Source: an uncultured Clostridia bacterium
Lineage (GTDB): Bacteria > Bacillota > Clostridia > Christensenellales > Aristaeellaceae
Assembly (NCBI GenBank): GCA_934631055.1
Contig: CAKTXP010000093.1
Location: 1 to 9,130, forward strand
Direction of reading: 5' to 3'
DNA: 9,130 bases
The notes below the pieces were generated by a model. The model was given only the letters and a program-made list of their open reading frames with translations. It was not told where the DNA came from and made no database searches. The position numbers and the translations under genes were made by a program. This document shows, piece after piece, positions 1-7,053 of the stretch (the stretch's first letter is position 1; each line of letters begins with the position of its first letter).

Positions 1-229
1 CAAAAAGGAAGAATAGCTTCTATTGTTATGGGGCGTTTTTCGTTCACGACGCGTTTTTGTCGTGTATGAACATATACCGCATTTAGCGCCCACCCTTTGG
101 ATATTCAAGACAACTCCCTTTTATTCTTCTGAACAATATGATAAATTACAGTATAGGAGATTGTACGCTTTCCATATTTTCATGAAGAGAGATATAGCGT
201 TATTTTCAAAGCAAATGAGGAGGAGCATC
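1..229 (+). other. AT-rich leader upstream of the GH2 operon
   Basis: This stretch is clearly richer in A and T than the genes that follow. It is open in the frame of the downstream enzyme from position 23, but the conceptual peptide has no family character, so it is read as non-coding leader. It holds a small hairpin (CACGAC 45-50 with GTCGTG 59-64, loop gcgttttt) that could be an operator or a leader stem. A -10-like TATGAT at 137-142 has no convincing -35 at 16-18 bp. The operon promoter probably lies here or just outside the window, but it cannot be placed with confidence. Confidence 0.45.
218..225 (+). promoter_or_regulatory. Ribosome binding site of the GH2 gene
   Basis: AGGAGGAG lies 4 nt before ATG 230, with the AGGAGG core 6 nt before it. 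It overlaps an in-frame ATG at 215 that it could not serve. This decides the start at 230 over the longer open frame. Confidence 0.85.
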
Positions 230-2158
230 ATGCGCCAAACGATCGATCTGTGCCAAGGCTGGCAGTTCACCGGTCTTGACGGAAAGACCATCGAGGTCAA
301 CGTTCCCCATACCTGGAACAACATCGACGGTCAGGATGGCGGAAACGATTACAAGCGCGGAAGCTGCCGATACGAGCGTTCCTTTGCCTGTCCTGCGTTT
401 GACAGGGACAGCGAAGAGGTCTGGCTCGAATTTGACGGCGTCAACGCTTCCGCGGCGGTCACGGTAAACGGCAGGGAAGTCTGCGTCCACGACGGCGGCT
501 ATTCTACGTTCCGCGCAAACGTCACGCCGCTGCTTGCCGAAACAAATGACCTCGTCGTCGTCGCCGACAACAGCAAAAACGACCGCGTCTATCCCCAGAA
601 GGCGGATTTCACCTTCTACGGCGGCATTTATCGTGCGGTTCGGCTGGTCATCGTGAACAAAGTCCATTTCGCGCTGGACTATCTCGGTTCCTGCGGCGTC
701 CGCGTGACGCCCACGCCGGACGGCGATTCCGCGAACGTCCGCGTGCAGAGCCGCGTCACCGGCGGCGAGGTCAGCATCACGCTCGTCAATGCCAAGGGCA
801 AGACCGTCGGCACGGGCGCGGGTCTGGATACGGTCATCCGCATTGAGAAGGCGCACCGCTGGCACGGCGTGGAGGATCCATACCTCTACACCTGCCGCGT
901 CGAGCTGAAGGATAACGGCGTCACGACCGATAAATTGGAGATTCCGTTCGGCGTCCGCTCCTTCCGCGCCGACCCGAAGAAGGGCTTCTTCCTCAACGAC
1001 AAGCCCTATCCCCTGCACGGCGTATCCCGCCATCAGGATCGCAAGGGCGTCGGCAACGCCATCACCCGCAAGATGCACGACGAGGACATGGCGCTCATCC
1101 GTGAGCTGGGCTGCAACACCGTTCGTCTGGCGCATTATCAGCACGACCAGTACTTCTACGACCTGTGCGATAAATACGGCATGGTCGTCTGGGCGGAGAT
1201 TCCGTACATCAGCGAGCATATGCCCAACGGCCGCGAGAACACCATCAGCCAGATGAAAGAGCTGATTGAGCAGAACTACAACCACGCGAGCATCGTCTGC
1301 TGGGGCGTTTCCAACGAAATCACCATCTCCACCAAGGACAAGAAGGACATGCTCGACAATCACCATGTCCTCAACGACCTCGTCCACGAAACGGATCCAA
1401 GCCGCTTCACGACGCTGGCATGCTACGCGATGTGCGGCCCGTTCAACAAGAGCGCACATATCACCGATGTCGTCAGCTGGAACCTCTATCTGGGCTGGTA
1501 TGTCCCGGGTCTGTTCCTGAACGACCTGTGGATCGGCTTCTTCCATCTCTGCTTCCCGAAGCGCTGCCTCGGATACAGCGAATACGGCGCGGAGGGCATG
1601 CCGAATCTGCACAGCTCTCATCCCCGCCGCAACGACCACACCGAAGAATATCAGGCGAAGTACCATGAATTCATGATCAAGTGCTTCAAGCGCCATCCGT
1701 ACATGTGGGCGACGCACGTCTGGAACATGTTCGATTTCGCGGCGGACGCGCGCGACCAGGGCGGCGAGCCGGGCATGAACCACAAGGGTCTGATGACCTT
1801 CGACCGCAAGATTAAGAAGGACAGCTTCTATATCTATAAGGCAAATTGGAGCAAGGATCCTTTCGTTCACATCTGCTCCAAGCGCTACGTTGAGCGCTGC
1901 GAAAAGACGACCACTGTCAAGGTCTATTCCACAGAGAAGAAGATCAAGCTGCTGGTCAACGGCAAGCCCTTCGCCGAGCAGACGCGTGACGACCACGTCT
2001 TTACCTTCCGCGTTCCGCTGACCGGCGACATCCGCGTAGAAGCCATTTCCGGCAAATACACGGACAGCGCGACCTTCCGCAAGGTCGATAAGCCGAATCC
2101 GGATTACGTTCTCAAGAAGGTCAAGAACCGCCAGAAATCCAATTGGGTCGATGCCTGA
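230..2158 (+). CDS. GH2 glycoside hydrolase, probable beta-glucuronidase
   Basis: A retaining exo-glycosidase of family GH2, 642 residues. The start is ATG 230, because AGGAGGAG at 218-225 lies just before it and the in-frame extension back to 23 is not protein-like. Domain order is an N-terminal jelly-roll sugar-binding domain (about 1-155), an Ig-like domain (about 157-245), the TIM barrel (about 247-555) and a C-terminal beta domain. The barrel opens with HGVSRHQD (H263-D270). The acid/base is E363 in GVSNEI and the nucleophile is E451 in YSEYGAEG. N517-H518-K519 matches the Asn-x-Lys motif that contacts the uronate carboxylate in beta-glucuronidases, and the spacings between E363, E451 and N517 (88 and 66) resemble those of E. 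coli UidA (91 and 62). No signal peptide is seen, so the enzyme is cytoplasmic and acts on imported substrate. The partners are a GPH symporter and uxuA/uxuB, which fits glucuronide use. Beta-galactosidase or beta-galacturonidase remain possible, since Asn-x-Lys-like residues may also occur in other GH2 clades. Confidence 0.9.
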   Translation: MRQTIDLCQGWQFTGLDGKTIEVNVPHTWNNIDGQDGGNDYKRGSCRYERSFACPAFDRDSEEVWLEFDGVNASAAVTVNGREVCVHDGGYSTFRANVTPLLAETNDLVVVADNSKNDRVYPQKADFTFYGGIYRAVRLVIVNKVHFALDYLGSCGVRVTPTPDGDSANVRVQSRVTGGEVSITLVNAKGKTVGTGAGLDTVIRIEKAHRWHGVEDPYLYTCRVELKDNGVTTDKLEIPFGVRSFRADPKKGFFLNDKPYPLHGVSRHQDRKGVGNAITRKMHDEDMALIRELGCNTVRLAHYQHDQYFYDLCDKYGMVVWAEIPYISEHMPNGRENTISQMKELIEQNYNHASIVCWGVSNEITISTKDKKDMLDNHHVLNDLVHETDPSRFTTLACYAMCGPFNKSAHITDVVSWNLYLGWYVPGLFLNDLWIGFFHLCFPKRCLGYSEYGAEGMPNLHSSHPRRNDHTEEYQAKYHEFMIKCFKRHPYMWATHVWNMFDFAADARDQGGEPGMNHKGLMTFDRKIKKDSFYIYKANWSKDPFVHICSKRYVERCEKTTTVKVYSTEKKIKLLVNGKPFAEQTRDDHVFTFRVPLTGDIRVEAISGKYTDSATFRKVDKPNPDYVLKKVKNRQKSNWVDA

Positions 2159-2208
2159 GAAGGCAGCACGATAGATCGAAAGAAACACACAGAAGGGAGT
2201 CCTCATCC

Positions 2209-3810
2209 ATGTCTAAACCCGCAGCCGCGGCGAGCCATGACGGCGTGAATCGCGCAAAGCCGTATCAGCTCATGCTGTTCCCGCTCAACAACGGCGCAAC
2301 CAACGTCTACTTCGTCCTCATCCTCTCCTATGTCGCTCAGTTCGGTTCGAGCATCCTGAAGCTGGGCATGTTCGCCTCCATCATGGTCACCGTCATGCGT
2401 ATCGCCGACGCCGTGACCGACCCGATCATCGGCGCGCTGATGGATCGCACCAGCACCAGGATCGGTAAATTCCGCCCGTTCATGATTCTGGGCAGCGCGG
2501 TCATGGCAATCAGCGTCATCATCCTCTACTGCCTGCTCCCGCTGATTCCCGAGTCGATGATGGCTCTGCGCTATATCAGCTTCACGCTGGTCTACTTCAT
2601 CTGGGTGCTTGGCTACACGTTCCAGACGAGCTGCACCCGCGCCGGTCAGACCGTTCTGACCAACGACCCGAGCCAGCGTCCGCTGTTCACCATCTTCAAC
2701 ACCATCGGCTCCCTGCTGGGCATGGGCGTCATGCAGTTCATGATCCCGCTGGTCAAGGCTGGCTTCGACGTCAAGGATGAGGCGGGCGTCCTCATCTCCT
2801 CCGGCTACGCCAACCCCGAGCTTTACCGCATCATCACCCCGATCGGCATCGCTATCTCCGTCCTGCTGACCGCGCTGGCGATCATCGGCATCGCGGAGAA
2901 GGATCGTCCGGAATACTACGGCATCGGCGGCAAGGATCAGAAGAAGGTCAAGTTCTCCGAATATGCGCAGATCCTCAAGGAAAACAAGCCGATGCAGCGC
3001 CTGATGGTTGCCGGCGCGGGCTGCAAGCTCGCTCTGGCGATTGCGACGAACACCACCGTTCTGCTTGCGCTCTACGGCATCGTGATGGGCAACTACAACT
3101 CCCTGTACCTGCCGATGATGGTTCTGGGCTATGTATTCGCCGTCCCGTTCTTCCTGCTTTCTGTCCGCACGTCCCAGAAGAAGGGGCAGAAGGCTTCCCT
3201 CACCCGCTACGTCTCCATCGCGCTCATCTGCTATGTCGGCGTTCTCATCCTGCTGTGCATGAGCCAGTATGGCGAGCCGGCGCGCATGCTGTCCTTCCCG
3301 TTTGAGGGCGGCAGCGGCATCAACCTGTATACTATCCTGTTCATCCTCTGCTTCGGCATCGGCTACGGCGCGTATTATGCCACGGCTGACATGCCGATCC
3401 CGATGGTCGCGGACTGCTCGGACTACGAAACCTATCGTTCCGGCAAGTATATCCCGGGCATCATGGGCACCATGTTCTCGCTGGTCGATAAGCTCGTTTC
3501 CTCCCTGGCTCAGACGCTGGTCGCGTTCATCTTCCTGCTCTGCGCCGGCATGAGCGAACTGCCGACCGACAGCACCCCGTATTCCGCCGGCATCAAGGTC
3601 GCCGTCATCATCATGTTCTGCGTCATCCCGATGCTCGCGTGGGTCGCGACGCTCGTCGCCATGAAGGGTTACAGCCTGACCGGCGAAAAGATGAAGGAGA
3701 TCCAGGCGGTCAACGGCGCGCGCAAGAAGGCGATCGCCTCCGGCATGACCCTCGAGCAGTCCATGGAAACCTACAAGACCATCGAGGACGTTCAGAAAAA
3801 GAACGGATAA
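2209..3810 (+). CDS. GPH-family sugar/glucuronide:cation symporter (MelB-like)
   Basis: An inner-membrane secondary transporter of the glycoside-pentoside-hexuronide family (MFS fold, about 12 membrane helices), 533 residues. It most likely imports a glycoside or glucuronide together with Na+ or H+. The start at ATG 2209 is set by AAGGGAG at 2193-2199. The diagnostic helix-II/loop motif runs from D67 to P90: D67 and D71 have the same i/i+4 spacing as the Na+-binding Asp55 and Asp59 of E. coli MelB, followed by DRTSTRIGKFRP. A second family motif, MVADCSDYETY, begins at M399, where MelB has an equivalent ADTVDYGEY-type segment. The protein is somewhat longer than the usual 450-480 residues. 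The extra length lies in soluble loops and in a charged C-terminal tail of about 50 residues with no recognisable IIA domain. It starts 50 bp after the GH2 gene, the same pairing as uidA-uidB in E. coli. The substrate is inferred from context only. Confidence 0.9.
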   Translation: MSKPAAAASHDGVNRAKPYQLMLFPLNNGATNVYFVLILSYVAQFGSSILKLGMFASIMVTVMRIADAVTDPIIGALMDRTSTRIGKFRPFMILGSAVMAISVIILYCLLPLIPESMMALRYISFTLVYFIWVLGYTFQTSCTRAGQTVLTNDPSQRPLFTIFNTIGSLLGMGVMQFMIPLVKAGFDVKDEAGVLISSGYANPELYRIITPIGIAISVLLTALAIIGIAEKDRPEYYGIGGKDQKKVKFSEYAQILKENKPMQRLMVAGAGCKLALAIATNTTVLLALYGIVMGNYNSLYLPMMVLGYVFAVPFFLLSVRTSQKKGQKASLTRYVSIALICYVGVLILLCMSQYGEPARMLSFPFEGGSGINLYTILFILCFGIGYGAYYATADMPIPMVADCSDYETYRSGKYIPGIMGTMFSLVDKLVSSLAQTLVAFIFLLCAGMSELPTDSTPYSAGIKVAVIIMFCVIPMLAWVATLVAMKGYSLTGEKMKEIQAVNGARKKAIASGMTLEQSMETYKTIEDVQKKNG

Positions 3811-3930
3811 CACGCTTCCCCTTTGCAGGGGCGCGCATTGCGCGTCCGGGCATTTTCCCATCATCTCACCAACCGCCTTCCCGCCGTTCCTCTTGCAGGC
3901 GCGGCGGGCGGGTATCATAAAAAGGAGTAT
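3811..3930 (+). other. Intercistronic spacer with two GC-rich hairpins
   Basis: The gap between transporter and uxuA carries two strong stems. The first spans 3829-3847: GGGCGCGC, loop ATT, GCGCGTCC, 8 pairs including one G-T. The second pairs CCCGCCG 3880-3886 with CGGCGGG 3902-3908 around a 15-nt loop. Neither is followed by a real T-run, only TTTT at 3853-3856, so a full terminator is unlikely. A processing site, mRNA-stabilising stem or partial attenuator between transporter and catabolic genes is possible. The 12-mer CCCCTTTGCAGG at 3818-3829 also appears, inverted, in the terminator at 6774-6807. Confidence 0.5.
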
Positions 3931-3938
3931 ACTTACCT

Positions 3939-4994
3939 ATGAAGAGTTCTTTCCGTTGGTATGGCGACAGCGATCCGGTCACGCTGGATATGATCCGTCA
4001 GATTCCGGGCATGCGCTCCATCGTTTCCGCCGTGTATGACGTCAAGCCGGGCGAGGTCTGGCCGGAGGAATCCATCAAGCACCTCGTTGACGAGTGCGCC
4101 GAAAAGGGTCTGGTCTTCGACGTCGTCGAGTCCATCCCCGTAACCGAGGAAATCAAGCTCGGTTTGCCGGAGCGCGACCGCCACATCGAAAACTACTGCG
4201 AGTCCATCCGCCGCTGCGCCAAGTACGGCATCAAGTGCGTGACCTACAACTTCATGCCCGTCTTTGACTGGACGCGCACGCAGCTGGACAAGATGGCGCC
4301 GGACGGCTCCACCAGCCTGGTCATGTACTGGGATCAGATGAAGAACCTCGACCCGCTCAAGGACGATATCCATCTGCCGGGCTGGGATTCCAGCTACACG
4401 CAGGACGAAGTCCGCGACCTGATCCGCGCTTATGCCAAGCTGGGCGAAGAAGGTCTGTGGGCGAACATCGAGTATTTCCTCAAGCGCGTCATTCCGGTTG
4501 CCGAGGAATGCGGCGTCGTGATGGCTCTCCATCCGGATGATCCGCCCTACCCGATCTTCGGTCTGCCGCGCGTCATCACCTGCGAGGAGAACATCGACCG
4601 CTATCTCGCCATCGTGGACAGCCCCTCCAACACCATGTGCCTTTGCACCGGTTCTCTGGGCTGCTCCCCGAAGAACGATATTCCCAAGCTGGTTCGCAAG
4701 TATTCCGCGATGAACCGCATCGGCTTCATGCACCTGCGCAACGTCCGCATCCTGCCGGATACCTCCTTTGAAGAGTCCGGTCATCTGACCAAGGACGGCA
4801 GCCTGGATATGAACGCCATCGTCAAGGCGCTGGTTGAAACCGGCTTCACCGGCTATTTCCGCCCGGATCACGGACGCATGATCTGGAGCGAGGTCGGCTC
4901 CAACGCGAAGCCCGGCTATGGTCTGTATGACCGTGCGCTCGGCTCTGCCTATCTCAACGGCCTGATCGAGGCGAACGGCGGCACCATCGAGTGA
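3939..4994 (+). CDS. uxuA: Mannonate dehydratase
   Basis: UxuA (EC 4.2.1.8) removes water from D-mannonate to give 2-keto-3-deoxy-D-gluconate, the last hexuronate-specific step of the glucuronate pathway; cytoplasmic, divalent-metal dependent. The protein has 351 residues, close to the short clostridial and bacillar UxuA forms. The N-terminus SFRWYGDSDPVTLDMIRQIPG is characteristic of the family, as are VMALHPDDPPYPIFGLPR (H198, D200), NTMCLCTGSLG (C236), FMHLRNVR (H265) and FRPDHGRMIW (D310, H311). The Cys, His and Asp residues in these motifs are expected to hold the metal and do the chemistry on the xylose-isomerase-like TIM barrel. The start is set by AAAAAGGAG at 3919-3927, 11 nt before ATG 3939. 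It lies 128 bp after the transporter and 67 bp before uxuB in the same orientation, so it is probably co-transcribed with both. No break is seen. Confidence 0.95.
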   Translation: MKSSFRWYGDSDPVTLDMIRQIPGMRSIVSAVYDVKPGEVWPEESIKHLVDECAEKGLVFDVVESIPVTEEIKLGLPERDRHIENYCESIRRCAKYGIKCVTYNFMPVFDWTRTQLDKMAPDGSTSLVMYWDQMKNLDPLKDDIHLPGWDSSYTQDEVRDLIRAYAKLGEEGLWANIEYFLKRVIPVAEECGVVMALHPDDPPYPIFGLPRVITCEENIDRYLAIVDSPSNTMCLCTGSLGCSPKNDIPKLVRKYSAMNRIGFMHLRNVRILPDTSFEESGHLTKDGSLDMNAIVKALVETGFTGYFRPDHGRMIWSEVGSNAKPGYGLYDRALGSAYLNGLIEANGGTIE

Positions 4995-5061
4995 TCCGCC
5001 CCGCCCCGTTTGAGCGATATATTTCTTTAAACACAACCGATTGAAAGGATGTAGAAGAACT

Positions 5062-5904
5062 ATGAATCTGCCTTTGAATGTTGATTTTTCCGGTAAAGTC
5101 GTCGTTGTCACTGGTGCGGGCGGCGTGCTCTGCGGCGAGATGGCTCGCGCTTACGCGCAGGCTGGCGCCAAGGTCGCCGCGCTCGACCTGAACGAAGAAG
5201 CCGTCCAGAAGCTCGCCGACGAGCTGACCGCCGCGGGCTATATCTGCAAGGGCTACAAGGCGAACGTCCTTGATCCGGAGGCTCTTGAAGCCGTCCATCA
5301 GCAGGTTCTCGCCGACCTCGGCCCCTGCGATATTCTGGTCAACGGCGCCGGCGGAAACAACCCGCGTGCGACCACCGACAACGAGTATCAGCACGAAGCC
5401 AAGGAAGGTCAGAAGACCTTCTTCGATCTGGATCAGAGCGGCGTTGACTTCGTCTTCAAGCTCAACTTCCAGGGCACGCTGCTGCCGACTCAGGCGTTCG
5501 CCAAGGACATGGTCGCCCGCAAGAGCGGCAACATCCTGAACATCTCCTCCATGAACGCTTACATCCCGCTGACCAAGATCCCGGCGTACTCCGGCGCGAA
5601 GGCCGCCATCAGCAACTTCACCCAGTGGCTGGCGACCCACTTCGCGGGCACGGGCATCCGCTGCAACGCGATTGCTCCGGGCTTCCTGGTTTCCAACCAG
5701 AACCGCGCTCTGCTCTTCAACGCGGACGGCACCCCGACCGCGCGCAGCGCGAAGATCCTCGCCGGCACCCCGATGGGTCGTTTCGTGGATTCCAAGGAGC
5801 TGCTCGGCGGCGTGTTCTTCCTGACGGATGACGCGGCTGCTTCCGCGATCACCGGCGTCGTTCTGCCGATCGACTGCGGCTTCGCTGCTTACTCCGGCGT
5901 CTAA
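5062..5904 (+). CDS. uxuB: SDR-type fructuronate reductase (D-mannonate oxidoreductase)
   Basis: A short-chain dehydrogenase of the UxuB type found in Bacillus and clostridia. It interconverts D-fructuronate and D-mannonate with NAD(P)H and feeds UxuA; it is unrelated in fold to the long-chain UxuB of E. coli. The protein has 280 residues. The Rossmann nucleotide motif near the N-terminus is VVTGAGGVLCGEMA, and NGAGGN replaces the usual NAG. The catalytic residues are S163 (NISSMNAY), Y176 and K180 (PAYSGAKAA). NFTQWLATHF, NAIAPGFL and the C-terminal DCGFAAYSGV are typical of this SDR subgroup. The start is ATG 5062; AAAGGA at 5044-5049 lies upstream with a rather long 12-nt gap, and a TTG at 5041 in the same frame is less likely. 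It is the last gene of the uronate cluster. No clear terminator follows. Confidence 0.9.
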   Translation: MNLPLNVDFSGKVVVVTGAGGVLCGEMARAYAQAGAKVAALDLNEEAVQKLADELTAAGYICKGYKANVLDPEALEAVHQQVLADLGPCDILVNGAGGNNPRATTDNEYQHEAKEGQKTFFDLDQSGVDFVFKLNFQGTLLPTQAFAKDMVARKSGNILNISSMNAYIPLTKIPAYSGAKAAISNFTQWLATHFAGTGIRCNAIAPGFLVSNQNRALLFNADGTPTARSAKILAGTPMGRFVDSKELLGGVFFLTDDAAASAITGVVLPIDCGFAAYSGV

Positions 5905-6095
5905 TTGAATGAATTTTGCCGATAAGCGCACGCGAACTGTCGACAAAAGCGACCGTTTTCACATTTCTGCCATATTTCGGAATCTGTTAAATAACGCTTT
6001 CCGTACGAGAAAAAATATGGTATAATAGGAAACGATAACAAGCGGTTCGGCATCGAAAACACCGGCCGCTCAATGAGAAAAGGAGTGCTATCGAC
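5905..6095 (+). other. Intergenic region between uxuB and the secreted-protein gene
   Basis: This 191-bp gap becomes AT-rich towards its right side and contains the promoter and leader of the next gene. No convincing stem with a T-run ends the upstream operon; only weak pairing (GTCG 5939-5942 with CGAC 5949-5952) is visible. The leader between the promoter and the start codon includes AGCGG/CCGCT arms at about 6040-6070 that could form a weak stem. Confidence 0.5.
5998..6026 (+). promoter_or_regulatory. Sigma-A-type promoter with extended -10
   Basis: A perfect TATAAT -10 box at 6021-6026 is preceded by TG at 6018-6019, giving the extended -10 form TGGTATAAT. A poor -35 (TTTCCG, 5998-6003) lies 17 bp upstream, and the extended -10 would compensate for it. 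Transcription would start near 6033 and leave a leader of about 60 nt before ATG 6096. It makes the secreted-protein gene independent of the uronate operon. Confidence 0.8.
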
Positions 6096-6761
6096 ATGAA
6101 AAAGTTTATCGCTCTGCTTGCTGCTGCTATGATGCTTCCGTGCATCGCGCTGGCTGATTCCGCCGCTATCCTGGCTTCCGATCCGGAAGAGGTCATGACC
6201 TTCGACCGCGAGTCCCAGGTCACCGCCTGGGAAGGCAGCTGGGTTCTCTCCGCCGCTTACATCGGCGAAGATTACGCTGAGGAAAACGACCTCACGACCA
6301 CCGGTCTGATTGCGGTTCCCGAAAATGCTGCTACCCTCGAGCTGTCCACCGTTCTGGACGGCAGCGCGAACGACAAGGAACTCGGCACCATGGTTGACGT
6401 TGCTTCCTACATCCACGCGCATGTGTATGACCTGACCGGCACCCTGACCTTCTCCGAAGAGATTGCGCCGGACGACGAGCCCTACACCGTGAAGAGCGCT
6501 TGGGACGAGTGGCCGAACAACGTCATCCGCGGCGAGAACGACGGCGACTTCAACTACGGCCCGTCCAAGACCCACGTCAAGGGCGAAGAAGACACCCTCT
6601 ACTGGGCTGCCATCACCGGCGTCGAAGTCGAGGATATGGACGAGATGAAGTACATCGGCATGAACAAGGATGGTCAGATCATCCTGTGCTACGCTGATGA
6701 CAACGTTGCCAAGAAGGACGGCGACGTCTGCTTCGCTTACATCTTCGAGCGCGCTGAGTAA
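6096..6761 (+). CDS. Secreted acidic protein of unknown function
   Basis: A 221-residue protein that I cannot assign to a named family. Residues 1-20 are a Sec signal peptide: KK, a hydrophobic core, then ALA before D21. Cysteine 16 lies inside it, but LPC is not a proper lipobox, so export in soluble form is more likely than lipidation. The mature part is acidic and free of long hydrophobic stretches. It contains WEGSWVLSAAYIGEDY from W45 and ends with a KYIGMNKDGQIILCY segment from about K185 followed by an aromatic strand. Alternating strands with an early Trp pair (W45, W49) suggest an all-beta, possibly lipocalin-like barrel; this is inference only. AAAAGGAG at 6078-6085 sets the start. 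It is a single-gene unit with its own promoter and terminator, and nothing ties it to uronate use. Confidence 0.85.
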   Translation: MKKFIALLAAAMMLPCIALADSAAILASDPEEVMTFDRESQVTAWEGSWVLSAAYIGEDYAEENDLTTTGLIAVPENAATLELSTVLDGSANDKELGTMVDVASYIHAHVYDLTGTLTFSEEIAPDDEPYTVKSAWDEWPNNVIRGENDGDFNYGPSKTHVKGEEDTLYWAAITGVEVEDMDEMKYIGMNKDGQIILCYADDNVAKKDGDVCFAYIFERAE

Positions 6762-6773
6762 TCAAGCCAAATC

Positions 6774-6807
6774 AAACGGGCATCTCCTGCAAAGGGGATG
6801 CCCGTTT
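6774..6807 (+). terminator. Rho-independent terminator of the secreted-protein gene
   Basis: AAACGGGCATC (6774-6784) pairs with GATGCCCGTTT (6797-6807). TCC (6785-6787) with GGG (6794-6796) extends it to about 14 bp, with loop TGCAAA. The T-run continues to 6809. It begins 12 bp after the stop codon. Confidence 0.92.
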
Positions 6808-6828
6808 TTGTATTTACTTGGGGAAACG

Positions 6829-6869
6829 TCGGACTGCCGTCCGAACCTGCTTGGGGACATCGTCCCCAA
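6829..6869. repeat. Two consecutive hairpins before repeat copy A
   Basis: TCGGAC 6829-6834 pairs with GTCCGA 6839-6844 around TGCC. TTGGGGAC 6851-6858 pairs perfectly with GTCCCCAA 6862-6869 around ATC. Neither has an adjacent T-run. They adjoin the structured repeat starting at 6872, and the region before copy B has different stems, so they are not part of the shared core. Confidence 0.7.
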
Positions 6870-6871
6870 AC

Positions 6872-7020
6872 CCCTTCTTCGCTTCGCATCGGCTTAAATC
6901 AGCTTTACTGAACGACGCGCATGCGCGGCGTATGATTAAGATAATTAAAACCGGCGCGAAGCGTAGAAAGGGTGCAGGGAACAAGGTTCCCTGCCGGGAG
7001 TTTGAGGGCAGAGCCCTCAA
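6872..7020. repeat. Structured intergenic repeat, copy A
   Basis: A 149-bp element with a second, diverged copy in the same orientation at 8811-8960. In order it contains: an outer imperfect inverted repeat, in which CTTCTTCGCTTCGC 6874-6887 faces CCGGCGCGAAGCGTAGAAAG 6951-6970; a central near-palindrome, ACGACGCGCATGCGCGGCGT 6912-6931; a perfect 9-bp stem, GCAGGGAAC 6974-6982 with GTTCCCTGC 6986-6994; and a perfect 8-bp stem, TTGAGGGC 7002-7009 with GCCCTCAA 7013-7020. No long protein is encoded. It lies just downstream of the stop of the - strand gene. The repeat may be a MITE-like or REP-like element or a structured RNA; the family is not recognised. Confidence 0.85.
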
Positions 7021-7046
7021 TCGTCCCTCAATCGTCCCTCAATCGC
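7014..7046. repeat. Three tandem copies of an 11-bp unit
   Basis: CCCTCAATCGT occurs three times back to back (7014-7024, 7025-7035, 7036-7046, the last ending in C). The first copy is the 3' arm of the last stem in repeat copy A, so the array looks like a local slippage expansion of the repeat's end. It ends 8 bp before the stop codon of the - strand gene. Confidence 0.9.
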
Positions 7047-7053
7047 TCTCCCC

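Noticed and set aside
114..142. Promoter for the GH2 operon at TATGAT 137-142
   Set aside because: No -35 box at usable spacing and no extended -10; too weak to annotate.
23..229. In-frame N-terminal extension of the GH2 protein
   Set aside because: The DNA is AT-rich, the conceptual peptide is not protein-like, and a strong ribosome binding site sits directly before ATG 230.
206..2206. Long open frame on the - strand opposite the GH2 gene
   Set aside because: It mirrors the codon pattern of a well-recognised enzyme on the other strand, has no ribosome binding site and no family motifs.
2203..3918. Long open frame on the - strand opposite the transporter
   Set aside because: The product is a low-complexity, Asp/Arg/His-rich shadow of the GPH symporter, with no start signal.
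6130..6150. Lipoprotein signal at Cys16 of the secreted protein
   Set aside because: The residue before Cys is Pro, and a normal signal peptidase I site (ALA before D21) follows.
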